Below are positions 36,150 to 47,099 of a DNA stretch of 64,000 nt, one piece after another. Every line of letters begins with the position of its first letter. Positions within the stretch are counted from its first letter, which is position 1. Position numbers and translations under genes: made by a program. This DNA is from Nageia nagi (taxonomy: Eukaryota > Pinophyta): contig JBITNC010000001.1 of the NCBI GenBank assembly GCA_050084985.1, positions 171,926,001 through 171,990,000 on the forward strand, written 5' to 3'. Under the pieces are notes generated by a model, which did not search any database, was not told where the DNA came from, and worked only from the letters and a program-made list of their open reading frames with translations.

Positions 36150-37390
36150 TATTGATAGGATTTGTGTAATGATCACATGCCCATGTATCACTAAAAAAGT
36201 ATCCTCCTATTGAAAGAATCACTCAAAAATCTCTGGAGTTAGTTGATTCTACCTTTTTCAATTTGATCATAACTCTTATCAAAGGATAATTTGTAGAAAG
36301 AAATAAAGGATTAGGGAATTGAAAGAGACATAAAAAGGTTAGGGTGCTAGAAATAAAGAAACACTAGCAACCAACCCAAGCATCCATTAAAGCAAACCCG
36401 TGTTGGTCGAAGCATCCAAACTAATAGCCACCAAGATAACTAATGATATTCTAAGCTACCAAAACTTGAATGAATGCTTTATAGATACAAATCAATTATA
36501 GACTTAATTTAACATCCATACAGTAGATATATACATATAGCATAACAATTTAAGAATTGGATGAAATAAATTATAATTAAGAGATAAAGTAGCTCAATTC
36601 ATTAAGCATCAAGTAGAAAGTGCAAGCTACATCACAAGGGATAAACATCTGCATTTTTTGACCATTAATACATCAATCAAGGAGGCATATATATCCTTTG
36701 ATCTTCAAAATATCTAATCATAGAAATAATCAATTAATTCCTATGACATCATCTTTTACAATCAACAATAGCTCACAACAACTAAAAGGAACCTAACTAT
36801 AATGAATACAAAATCCAACTAATATCTTCTTGTCAACTCATTCACCAAGTCATCTTGAAAAATTCTTAGCATCAATGGATCTAGTTAAAGTTGTTGACCA
36901 CTTATCTTCTTTTCAAATCTCTAATTATAATCTTGGTGCAATTAGTTGGTGTAGAGGATCTAGTTTTCCTACATTCTACAAAAATTATTATATCTTCAAC
37001 ATTACTGCATTCTAGCTTATTAGAACAATTTTACCATATTTCATAATATCTTTGCACTCTAACAATGTATTTGAAAGCTCAATTTTCCTTATTTTTTGTA
37101 AAATCAACTTCATTGCAATATGATCAGATTCTGGCAATAATAAAGTTTATTCAACACTCCCACACTCTAACGAGGTTCATCTCTAGGTTTCGATAACATT
37201 AGTCACAACATAACATTTTTGCACTCTAAAAAAGTTAATCAATTACTAATATCTTTGAACCCCAGTAAAATTATCATCTTACTTAAACTTACTAAATATA
37301 AAACTTAGTATACTTCTTCAAACATACATAAGTAAGAGATACTACATTATACCATCTTATTATACCTTCCAAAAATAAAATGCATATATA
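36150..37390 (-). repeat. 5' LTR of gypsy element A
   Basis: The partner of 20246-21506. On the internal side (about 36115-36130) the minus strand reads 'attggtaggatagttacc', which could be a decayed PBS. The plus-strand frame 36830-37015 lies in the LTR and is not a gene. Confidence 0.9.
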
Positions 37391-37479
37391 GAGAGAAGCA
37401 ATTGAGTTGCAAGCTTCTGAAAATAAGTCTAATTCTTAGTTTATATCACAATTACATCAATTTATATCAACATTCTATT

Positions 37480-37860
37480 TCTTAATTCATTTTTGCTTCA
37501 TCTACATGCCCAACATAGCCAAGAAGGTTAAGCATACATGTATAATATTTTATTGTAGGTGTAATATAATAATAATCATTCATGAATTTGAAGTATTGAT
37601 AGCTCTATTTCATTATATTTGCATGGTTAAATGGAGATAATACACTAACAAATGTAACATCATTTAGATTAATGACCACATATTTCATTTGTTCAAATAG
37701 TTTGATGTCTTTTGTATTCAAATAGTTTGATGGATTCCTTGTTAATATCATTCCTTGCATATCATGCACATTGTTAAATAAAAAACTTGTCTTCTTAATG
37801 TTTCCATATTTTAAATACATGTATATCAAGGTTTTTATCACAATTTCATGTGAAAGAAAC
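37480..37860 (-). pseudogene. PPR fragment 5
   Basis: Open piece 37605-37841: 'MIKTLIYMYLKYGNIKKTSF', 'LFNNVHDMQ', then 'DIKLFEQMKYVVINLNDVTF' and 'VSVLSPFNHANI'. It continues with 'YYTCMLNLLGYVGHVDEA' at about 37500-37550, the start of the PLS E region. It covers the same repeats as fragments 3 and 4, and plus-strand text such as 'gaagtattgatag' and 'attaatgaccac' is nearly the same in all three. It lies 90 bp outside the LTR of element A. Confidence 0.88.
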
Positions 37861-38039
37861 CTATATCTATTTAATTAAACATGCCTCATTTTAAAGCTAC
37901 AAGAGTTGCACATACATGAAGAATACTTACAAAGGTTATTGAATCTAGTATGAAATCAAGAATGACTAATCAATTATATTTTTTGAAATTAGGTTTAATA
38001 TATATTTTTTAAATTGTAATCATAAGAGGGTAGTTTATA

Positions 38040-38065
38040 ATCATCATATTATTCCATATGATGAT
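38040..38065. other. Perfect 10-bp hairpin ATCATCATAT
   Basis: ATCATCATAT (38040-38049) and ATATGATGAT (38056-38065) are exact reverse complements with a 6-base loop. It is part of a 37.98-38.26 kb stretch with repeated 'agtttataa' and several imperfect palindromes. Confidence 0.75.
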
Positions 38066-38163
38066 GATTTATAATCACTCTGTTATGTTATATGAGGCTA
38101 GTTATAAAATATTGTATAATTTCCTATTTTTATACTAAATGGAAACATAACACAATGGCTTTT

Positions 38164-38194
38164 TACCACCATACTATATAATTATATGGTGGTA
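38164..38194. other. Perfect 10-bp hairpin TACCACCATA
   Basis: TACCACCATA (38164-38173) and TATGGTGGTA (38185-38194) are exact reverse complements with an 11-base AT loop. The shorter hairpin at 17149-17179 uses the same ACCACC/GGTGGT arms. Together with 38040-38065 it suggests a decayed palindromic element. Confidence 0.8.
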
Positions 38195-38261
38195 TAAACA
38201 CACTATTGTATATACAATGAAGCTAATTTATAGAGGTAGTTTTGAAATATCCTCTTTTCTT

Positions 38262-38778
38262 CCAATATTTTTATAACATTGTCATATACAATCCATATAA
38301 AACTTTTGTTAAAGGTCTATCAAGATTGTTTAGAACTATCCTTGAAGCTTGATTTTGGTGTAGTACAATATGATAGAATGTTAAAAAAATTGGGGTCTCT
38401 ATAGTTACATAGGAACTCATAAAAAATCCCAAAAAACTATAGTGATGAAAATAATATGAATATATAGATACCTATGAACTATTTGATAAAATGTGAAACA
38501 TCTAAAAGAACATAAAGTATTAAAAATCATTTGAAAAGTTTTAGGATCGTATTATCTGAGATTTTAGCCCAAACAATATTGAATATTCCTTTATGGCTAG
38601 TATATGTTTACCTATTAAGAGGAGCAAGTAATTTGAATATTTATGTGGGCTTCTACATTGTAACAAACATAGTTATAAGACCATATTCATAGAAATGGTT
38701 AGAGAACTTAAAGGTTGTTAACATCTTAGGGATACTATTATTAACATTATTAGAATAATATTATTTAATGTATAACAT
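38262..38778. other. No recognisable feature
   Basis: AT-rich sequence with no domain, array or LTR end that I can see. Confidence 0.45.
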
Positions 38779-39105
38779 AATGTTGTTTATTAATGAAAAC
38801 TTTGCATATTTTAAAATATTGTTGTGTTAGGCATTGCTTATTAATGATAAATTTATGTATTTTGACCTAATATTATGGTTTACATTGGTTATTGATGACA
38901 AATTTACATATTTTTACCTACTCTTATGATTACCATTGGGTATTGATGGAAAATTTGCATATTGACATATTATCATGATTGGCATTGATTATTAATGAAA
39001 AAATTGATTGCATGATCAATTTATCTTATAAGATCATCATTGGTATTTAAAATATAATTTACTTAATGTAACCATTATGATTGGTATTAAATCAATAATA
39101 CATAA
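38779..39105 (+). repeat. Tandem array, period about 51 bp, five to six copies
   Basis: Units run 'ttattaatgataaatttgcatatttt-acctaatattatgattggcattgg'. Unit starts ('ttattaatg', 'ttattgatg', 'gtattgatgg') fall near 38788, 38849, 38899, 38939 and 38989. Later units are diverged and partly expanded. Confidence 0.8.
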
Positions 39106-39439
39106 ATGCATACATGGATTACATTGATACCCAAATGAATATATTATAGGCTTTTCCTATTGAGAAAATTATATACATTACATTATATTGTTCTAATGTT
39201 AGCACACCAAATATTCATAATAAGTACATCATATGATAAGTAGGATGCATACGTTTGAAATAGAATTATGATTTATGTAACTAAATGCATCTTAATATAG
39301 GTATAATGAAATCAATAAGGTATAATATGAATATGATATCTTAATATATAAGAAAATTAATATGTTTATAATTGTATGTTGAAATGGTTGTTGAAAAAAA
39401 TGTGTTTACCAATACCTATGCATTACATTATCAAATTTA

Positions 39440-39690
39440 GTGAATTAGTGACTTATCTTCCTTGCTATAATCATTCCTTTAATATCATATAATCATTGTA
39501 GTCCATGAAATTGTTCATTCATAATGCATCTTTTCAAATAAAACTCTTGCCTTCTTAATGCTCCCACATTTTACATACATGTGTATCAAGTTTGTTATCC
39601 TAATTACATGAGAAAAATTTCTAATTATTTATCCATGAATGTTAATGCACATGCCCTATTTTAGAGCTACAAAAGTTGTACATTCAACTA
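39440..39690 (-). pseudogene. PPR fragment 6
   Basis: Minus strand near 39610-39440: 'VITNLIHMYVKCGSIKKARV', 'LFEKMHYE', a stop, then 'ISWTTMI'. Wording is the same as fragments 1 and 4. It is the right-most PPR piece in the window. Confidence 0.82.
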
Positions 39691-39699
39691 GAATAAATG

Positions 39700-40490
39700 T
39701 AATATTTATTGAATATATTATGAAAATATATCATCACTAATAGTCCTAGTAACTAACCCTAATGAAATCCATCCTTTAGTGACAAATTATAAGCTCCTTC
39801 ATCTTGGTCTTGATCTTCTTCAATTTTTTTCAATGTATGCAATACGAAAGGAAAAAGTTTAGGTTATATTTTCTTTATAAAATGAATATAGAAAAATTTC
39901 ATAATTTACATTAAATTCCCCACCATACTCTTCTTGATTTATATCTCTTCATCATAAATTGGGCTCCAAAATTTAATATCTTGGAAATCCACAACTTGAA
40001 CATCACTTATAACAACCCTTGTTATGATCTTAAAGATGTCTTATATGTAAAGTGCAAGTTTATCATAGTATATAGAATAAATTAAAATATTTCATGGGTC
40101 ATGTACATGATCTAAAACTTAACATGCATATATATTAGATAAATCATCATAAAAAATTAATATGAGCAACAAGAAAAGTATTTAAGCCTTATCATCATTT
40201 TATCCACTTAGGTGATTAATCAACTCAGTTGAAGTATTATTAATACTTTCAATCTAAGAGGGAACACTCTTCATAATCTCATGCTCATGTACCATAAATT
40301 TAATATTGTATGACATGCACTACAACATAAACTTGATTTAGCATCAAGGTGCATGTCATCAATAATTTTCTAATCTTTCTGTTGGAAATAACATCAAAGG
40401 GTATCAGTTACATGTCCTCAATTTTTTCCTATATGTAGTGATGTATTTGATATTTTGTATGATGATAAGTACACCACAAATTATTTTTCT
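39700..40490. other. No recognisable feature
   Basis: AT-rich flanking sequence. I see no coding signal or repeats. Confidence 0.45.
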
Positions 40491-40494
40491 ATGT

Positions 40495-40690
40495 GATGCT
40501 AGTTATGGCATCTAGTAATGTTAAATATGATGTCAGTTGACGTTAAATATGACAAATAGTGACATTAAATATGATACATAGTGGCATTAAATGTGACACC
40601 TAATGAATAATATTATGACATAATATATAGGCATTTTATGTTAAATATGATACCACATGATGTGGAAAATGATGTAATGTATGACATTAT
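40495..40690 (+). repeat. Short-period tandem array around 'gtgacattaaatatgat'
   Basis: 'gttaaatatgatgtcagt', 'gttaaatatgacaaatagt', 'attaaatatgatacatagt', 'attaaatgtgacacc' and 'gttaaatatgatacca' recur every 25-30 bp. It leads almost directly into the telomere-like tract. Confidence 0.85.
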
Positions 40691-40764
40691 ATCTTGCTAT
40701 TATACTATTTTGATTTTATCTAATGTCGATGTAAAAATTTATGGGTATTTTCTAAATATTATAA

Positions 40765-41345
40765 TAGTTTAAGATTTAATGTTTAGGGTTTAGGATTTTA
40801 GGGTTTAAGGTTTTAGGTATTTAATATTTATGATTTTAAGGTTTAAGGGTTTTAGAGTTTAGGGTTTAAGGTTTTAAGTTTTATGTTTTAAGATTTAGTG
40901 TTTAGTATTTAGGATTTTAGGGTTTAATGTTTAGGATTTTAGGTTTTAATATTTTAGGGATTTAAGGTTTTAAGAGTTAAGGTTTTAGGGTTTAAGTTTT
41001 TAGAGGCTTAAGGTTTTAGGATTTAGAGTTTAAGGTTTAAGGTTTTAAGGTTTAAGGGTTTAGGTTTTAGGGTTTTAAAGCAAGGTTTAGGGTTTAGGAT
41101 TTAAGGTTTAAAATTTTAGAAGCTCAGGGGTTTATATTTTTAAGGATTTAAGATTTTAGGATTTTAATATATAGGGTTTAGGGTTGAAATTTTTAGGAGT
41201 TTAGGGTTTAAAGCTTAAGGTTTTAGGGTGTAAGGTTTCAAGGTTTAAGGTTTTAGGGTTTAAGGTTTTAAAGGTTTAATGTTTAGGCATAGTTTAGGAT
41301 TTATGGTTTAGGATTTTAGGTTTTAGGGGTTTAGGATTTAGGGTT
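40765..41345 (+). repeat. Interstitial telomere-like tract (degenerate TTTAGGG)
   Basis: About 580 bp made of TTTAGGG, TTTAAGG, TTTTAGGG, TTTAGGA and similar variants, all in the same orientation (G-rich on the plus strand). I count about 14 exact TTTAGGG by eye. TTTAGGG is the Arabidopsis-type plant telomere unit. Degeneracy shows it is old or was added as variant sequence. It ends about 200 bp before the LTR of gypsy element B. Confidence 0.93.
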
Positions 41346-41547
41346 TATATTTAAATGTATTAATTATAAATACATTAAATGTATTAATCAAATAAATTTT
41401 AAATATCTCTAAAACTCTTTTACAATCACAAAAAGTAGTACATATGTTGTAATGGTACACAAATTCATATAGAATTCAAGTAACTCATTTAACTTCAAAA
41501 TGAAAATATATTAATGGTTAGATATATACAATTTATCATAAGATAAT

Positions 41548-42973
41548 TGTTGACTACGATGTGGTAATTTTCACATGCATCTGCATATCAAAGTCATAAC
41601 TATAATTCTGATGAATGATTTCTAAGACTAGACATATATCTCCAAAGAAGGTTCATTCCTATCGGGATTAGACTAGGATTTGTAAATGTAAAGGTGTAGA
41701 AATAAACTTATAGGACTAAAGCAAACTTAAAATGCTAGGTTAGTGGGTGTAAATAAGTAAAAATAAATATCCAAACCAATATAGGCATCCATTATAGCAA
41801 AATCTAAACTAGTTAGATAGTTTGATTTTATAGCCACCAAATAATATACGATATTCCAAGTAACAATACTCTACAAGCACTTTATAGATATGGATTAACT
41901 ACTAATAATATCTCATAGATAATGAAGTGCAAATAAACATATCACACAATCATTTAAGAATAATGATAAATAAATCATAGTTAAGAGATCAAGAAAAAAA
42001 TTGCATTTTATTATCATTTATGCTAGTACAAAATAAAGAAAATATCTACTATATCTAACCCCTTCTCCTTCAATGAAGGCTATAATTATAGTTTTTCTCT
42101 TGAAAATATATTCTAACTAATCTCTAACAAACTCTGATAGATAAAAATATATGTAACTAACTAACTAGTTATTTACAAAGTATCATATTTAATTCTCTGA
42201 TATTTACAAAGTATCATATTTACAAAGTATCATGTGGGTCATTATTCCACATGTGTTAACATCCTTTAGCTTATCTAGAAGTTGAAAACCTAAATTTGGA
42301 GTTGAAATCATATTATTGGAATGATAATGTATTTTTTTAAGGTTTTGACAATATATATAGGTATTTGAATTCGGATGGACCCCTAAAAAATCAAATACAT
42401 AAGTAAAATACATTGTTCCAGTAGAATGCTCTAGATATGCTTTAATCTTAGTGGCTAGAACTTGAATCTCAAAACTAGAATACTTTAGGTGATTGATTTG
42501 ACTATGATTCTTTATGATAAGTGATTAAAGCACCTTGTATAGGGCTAGAATTGAAGAAATGAGTTATTTAATTCTTTTATTTTTTTGATAAAATTTGGCC
42601 TACTTCACTCTATTGAATCTCTACCAAAATCAAATTCTTTGTAAAATATTAGAAAATGGCTAAGTATAATACTATCGTATTTTATCATCATTATGAAAAA
42701 CTTTATTCACCTTGATACTACTATATCTCTACCAAATTTGAACACTACAAGAAATGCTCAAAAATAACTAAGTACCCACACTATCATATTCTATCACTAT
42801 TTTGATAAAATTTATGCACTCCAATACAGCCAAATCTCCATCAAAATCTAACACTATAATAAATATCTAAAATTAACTAAGTATAAACATTTTATAAAAA
42901 TAGTAAAGGATCAAAAAAGGTCATACCCATACAAAACTCTTCTTATTTCTTTCAAAATATGTATGAGAATACA
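41548..42973 (-). repeat. 3' LTR of gypsy element B
   Basis: Matches 53105-54508 throughout ('gaatgatttctaaga', 'gtagaa.ataaactt.aggactaaagcaaacttaaaatg', 'gtaactaactaact'). The minus-strand end starts TGTATTCTCATAC. Confidence 0.92.
42590..42910 (-). repeat. Tandem triplication inside the LTR of element B
   Basis: Three units of about 106 bp, each with 'aaaatttatgcactcNa.ta...aatctctacCaaaatNaaac' followed by 'ctaaaa.taactaagtata'. The 'tctctaccaaa' anchors are near 42627, 42726 and 42832. The other LTR has the same three units (54120-54440), so the triplication predates insertion. Confidence 0.85.
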
Positions 42974-42976
42974 TTT

Positions 42977-43006
42977 TGGTGACCAGTTGATGGATTTGTA
43001 CCACCA
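42977..43006. other. Inverted repeat beside the 3' LTR of element B
   Basis: TGGTGACC at the LTR side pairs with GTACCACCA at the far side. Read against 21510-21539 of element A, it keeps both arms, the spacing (30 bp) and the sequence 'TTG.T.GAT.T.T.CCACCAAAT'. Confidence 0.72.
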
Positions 43007-43073
43007 AATTTTGAACTCAGACAAAACTACAAAATTTTGTACAAAACTCTATCAACTTGTACAAAAATATATC

Positions 43074-46000
43074 TCAAGATGCTTCATCCTTAAGCAAAAT
43101 TATGAGAGCCTTTGACCACTTTGCATCCATTGGAGGTTCTAAATCCTGAATAAGTAGAGCCACTAAAATAAATTGATTAATAGCTTTTAAGCTGATATTT
43201 GGATTCATCCTAGTGAATTTTGTTGCCCATTTCTCTATCTTAATCATATCTTGAATGAACTTCAAGAATTTATCTTCAAAATTATTCTCCATCCAATCTA
43301 CAAAGGTGTTATCTACCTTCTATGCTTAGTCACTATATGCCTTCATTTCATCAAGTGTATAAACATTGTTATCTTCTTTATACAAGGGAGGCATTTTATT
43401 TTTATCAAAAAACTTAAGGGAATTGTTCAATCTATCTATCTCTGGTGTTAATGTCTTCATACATTTTTCTATGCATAACATTAACTCATACAAGTGAGCC
43501 ACCTTTTATGTCATAGCCAAAATTTCATCATAAGAATCATCAATATCTGTATTTGTTTCTTCTTTTTTATTCATTACCTTGATGATCTCTTGATTTTTAC
43601 TATTCATATTTATAACTCTATCCTTCTTGTCAAAAATAACTTTATACTTATCTAACTGCTTATCATAATGTAATACATACTCTCTAATAGAGTGTAACAA
43701 ATCTAAAATCAAAATTACCTTACCCTAATAACTCAACTTAATATCTTTTAATGCTTCAATCAATAGTTGTATCAGCATCAATGCCTATATCTATTGGGCC
43801 ATACTTTTTGCCTAAGTCTTCAATTTTTCTTCAAACTTTGACTTTTTGTTGGTAGCATTTTCTATTGCTATCTTTAAATCTACATGTTTCTTATTGTAAG
43901 CATCCTATAAAACCTTAAAATCATCCCTAAGCTCCTTCTTTTGATCTTCTAGTATTTTATATTATGCCTCCTTACTTTTTAGAGAAGCCTTCAATGAATC
44001 AATCTCAAGTTTCAAGTCCTCTATCTGATTATATTTCATATTGAGTTCAATCCCCTTTGCTTTTAACTCTTCCTCTTTCTCTTCTAAAACTATAGTCAAT
44101 TTTGATGAATTTGCAACCTCTTGTATGTCCTAAATCTGCTTTTTCAATAAGGCAATATGGGTTAGATGAAAGTTTTCTTTCTTCTCTACCACAGCTTATT
44201 ATATTTCTATCTTATCTACTTTTTTCTCTAAGAGGACTACATCTGCATCCATAAGTGTCATGGTAGTTTTCATAATTTTTCTCTTATCTATCCAACTAAT
44301 TTTATCTAGTCTAAGTTGTATAGAAATTCCTTGAACATCAAAATCTTATCCTAAAAAATGATCTATCTATTTTGCTAAAATTTCAAGGACTTACTTGCAA
44401 ATATCTACATTTATGTCTAGTTGAATCTATCCAAAGATTTTTTGTTCTTTCTTTTTCATCTTCCAAAATAATTATTAGTTAGATTTATTAATTTTGATAA
44501 AATATGCCACTTTTTGGGATGTGTCTAACTTTTGTAATGTAATGGGAGGAATAAAAGTTACAATATCTTCCTCAGTGTTAGATTCAGCATTCACCTCATT
44601 TTGTTGGGGGCTACTTGACATTGCATCATCTAGAGAAGGAACATATTAAATTTGCTTTGAACTTTGTTCTTCTTCTTGTATCATTGAATAAGTTTTCCTC
44701 TTTTTACTATACAAGCTTTTCAAGTTTTGAGGTATCCTTGGGGGAAATTATTTCTTATGGCTCCTTCTTCTCTTCTTCATGATGAAAGATTGAGCAATGT
44801 TTGTATCCTTTCCTTCACTAATTTTTGACTTATCAACCCTAGTTACATCTTTTGTAGGCTCATCACTTTTAGTAGTGGATCCTTCAAGGATCATATTCAC
44901 ATGTTTTGGTCTTATTTATTTTTTACCCTTATTCAATATTTTATATATTTTCTTAGGGTCTTTAACTTTTCTTTTTCTTATAATTTTCTTCTTAGGAGAA
45001 TCCTCTTTCTCAAGTTTCTTAGCTAATGCAGCATCTTTCTTCTCCTATTCTTTTCTTTTTTTCCTCTTTATGTTCAATGAATTTCCTTTTCATTTCCTTC
45101 ATATTTCAATATCCTTATTTGATATAGTTCTCTCTTTAATTTGGTCCTTCATGGAAAATTCCATTAACTTTAGACTTTCTCCATATTTTTGTTATTTTTT
45201 CAATACTGCTTCTTCCTCTAGAGTTAACTTATTTTTACTCTTTTCAGCCTCTAAAAACTTTACTATTATTCCAAAACTTTTCTTCTCAATATATTTAACC
45301 TTCTTGGATACATATTATTTATCATAAGCTTTAGATAAAGCCTTATCTTGATCACACATCCAAGGTAAATACTTCTTCCTACTTTCAACCCTATAATGTA
45401 TGAAACCTTTCTTCTTATGCTTTGAGAAGTTATAATTGTCTAGGCTCTTTTACAAAGGTTTTGGTAAACTCTTCTCCTTATCAGTAGTAGTTGCAAAATT
45501 AATTCTAACAAAATCTATGGATACCTTGACAAAATCTAGAGCTTTTGAGTTGACAAATTTAAGATATGTAGTGAATACTCCTAATGGGTCATACGACCAA
45601 GAAACAACAATATGATTCAATTGTAATTTTTTCCTCTTTGAATTCAAATAATCTTAGCAATTCTTATGATGATCTTGAATGGAATCCAAACTAAGAGGGT
45701 ATGTGGATAAAGTATTCTTCCCCTTAGGAATTCCCCACATTATTTCTACATAATCTTCTTCTCTAGTTACCTCTATGGAAAATAACCAGTTTGAAATATA
45801 GAAAGGAAATTTCATAGCCTTATCACAAAAACCACTCAACAAGATGACTGTATAATTATTAGTGAAATAATAATCACATTTCTTGAATTGACCCATCTTA
45901 AAATTTGATTGAGCTAATTAGACAACCTAGGAAAAGTTATTCTAGAAATGAAATTCAAAGCTAGAAAGAGGAAATATCTTACAAAATCATAATAGGACCC

Positions 46001-46786
46001 ACTGATGCATAAGACCTAAGTCCACTAATCGAATCTTCTCAAGGTACCATCTTCATTCTTTTATCTGAGCTACAAATGTAGAAAGTCTTCCAAATGTTGA
46101 TGCAGTAAGAGCCAACATAGCAGAGAAGAGTAATGGAATTGGTGTATCCTATCTTTTTTGGCTAGTTGTATAGCCAATCTATCATCTATCATCTCAAACT
46201 AATCATGGTGATACTTGCCATAGTTCTTTATTATCTGGTATGCCATTATGACATGTTCCAACTGAATAATCTAAATGAATTTATCCTTCTAAAACACCAT
46301 GATGATGATAAGAAAATAAGCCATATTAGGTTTAAACCCTAAAAGGCCATATAAGCTCTTTTTCATTATGATAGGGTTCAACAAATAATAATTTAACCAA
46401 TATAAATAATTTTTATTTGTATCCTTGAAAGCTACCTTAAGACTAGCCCAATCTAATGTATCATCTGGCTAATGAAAGGCATTATACATGGCACCTCTAC
46501 TCAAATTGAGAATTATATTTTACTAGTAATTTTATATATTTTTGGATTCATGAAATATTTTCTTAGATAGGGAATCTATAAGTTTAGAATAAGGTTGACA
46601 TCTTTCACATAAGAATGGAAGGATAAACTCAATTTTGTAAATTAGATCCCATAATTGACTATCTTTAGCATTGGTAGCTTCTGAGGGTTTGATTTTTAAA
46701 TCAACATGATCATTAAATAGATTGGTGCTGAAATATTTTTCATTCCTATCATTTATAGTACTTTGAATAGCTGTGAACTTACCCAT
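43074..46786 (-). pseudogene. Extra ORF region downstream of integrase, element B
   Basis: On the minus strand after integrase, the region opens with 'MGKFTAIQSTINDRNEKYF' (46786) and contains 'LWDLIYKIEFILPFL', then 'YYDFVRYFLFLALNFI' (about 45930-46000), then 45654-45896, 45450-45647 ('VVSWSYDPLGVF', 'NSKALDFVKVSIDF'), a Lys/Glu-rich stretch (44800-45330), 'SIQLRLDKISWIDKRKI' and 'ADVVLLEKKVDKIEI' (about 44220-44350), a coiled-coil stretch with 43506-43712, and an end block 43074-43292 ('FEDKFLKFIQDMIKIEKW', 'MNPNISLKAINQFIL'). The span would code about 1,200 residues if intact. No named domain recognised. The long plus-strand frame at 44797-45327 is the antisense of the Lys/Glu-rich part. 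Confidence 0.8.
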
Positions 46787-47099
46787 TTTTATGAAATTAT
46801 CAAATAAGAGCTAAAAATAGGCAAAATCAAAAATTGAGAAGATGCAAACCTTAGGGTTCCAACTGCTCAAAAAATTGTGAAAGAAAAAATATGCTAATGT
46901 ACATATTTGAAATGGAGGTAAAGTGAATAAAATACCTAACTACCCTATTCAATGCAAAATATGCACCTTAAAAACTATGCATGAGATATAAAACTAAATA
47001 TATACATATAATACAAACTCTTATGGTTAAACAGTGATGTAGAACTTCAAATGCTAATAATTTATCATGATCAAAAGGATACAAATATTTATTCTCTCC

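Larger units (their letters stand above)
20246..37390 (-). mobile_element. Giant Ty3/gypsy retrotransposon A (17.1 kb) with nested insertions
   Basis: Two LTRs of about 1.25 kb in direct orientation enclose, on the minus strand, gag (35984-34100), protease (34020-33520), an RNase H (33391-32911), RT and a second RNase H (about 32690-28680, interrupted by an insertion), integrase (28400-27600) and a long extra ORF region (27240-21560). GAGAG flanks both outer ends (20241-20245, 37391-37395), a tentative target duplication. Domain order and sequence match element B at 41548-54508. All reading frames are broken. The element sits between PPR fragments, so it split an existing PPR cluster. Confidence 0.92.

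Noticed and set aside
42204-42413. Minus-strand frame with a twin at 53801-54001
   Set aside because: Both are inside the paired LTRs; the similarity comes from LTR identity, not from a gene family.
42744-42756. CACTACAAGAAA-like sequence, the typical CACTA terminus
   Set aside because: It lies inside the LTR triplication of element B, where sister units read 'cactataagaaa' and 'cactataataaa'; there is no paired inverted end near it.
44797-45327. 176-codon plus-strand frame, hydrophobic and rich in Phe/Leu/Ser
   Set aside because: It is the exact antisense of the Lys/Glu-rich coiled-coil part of the extra ORF of element B; Phe/Leu/Ser is what Lys/Glu codons give on the other strand.
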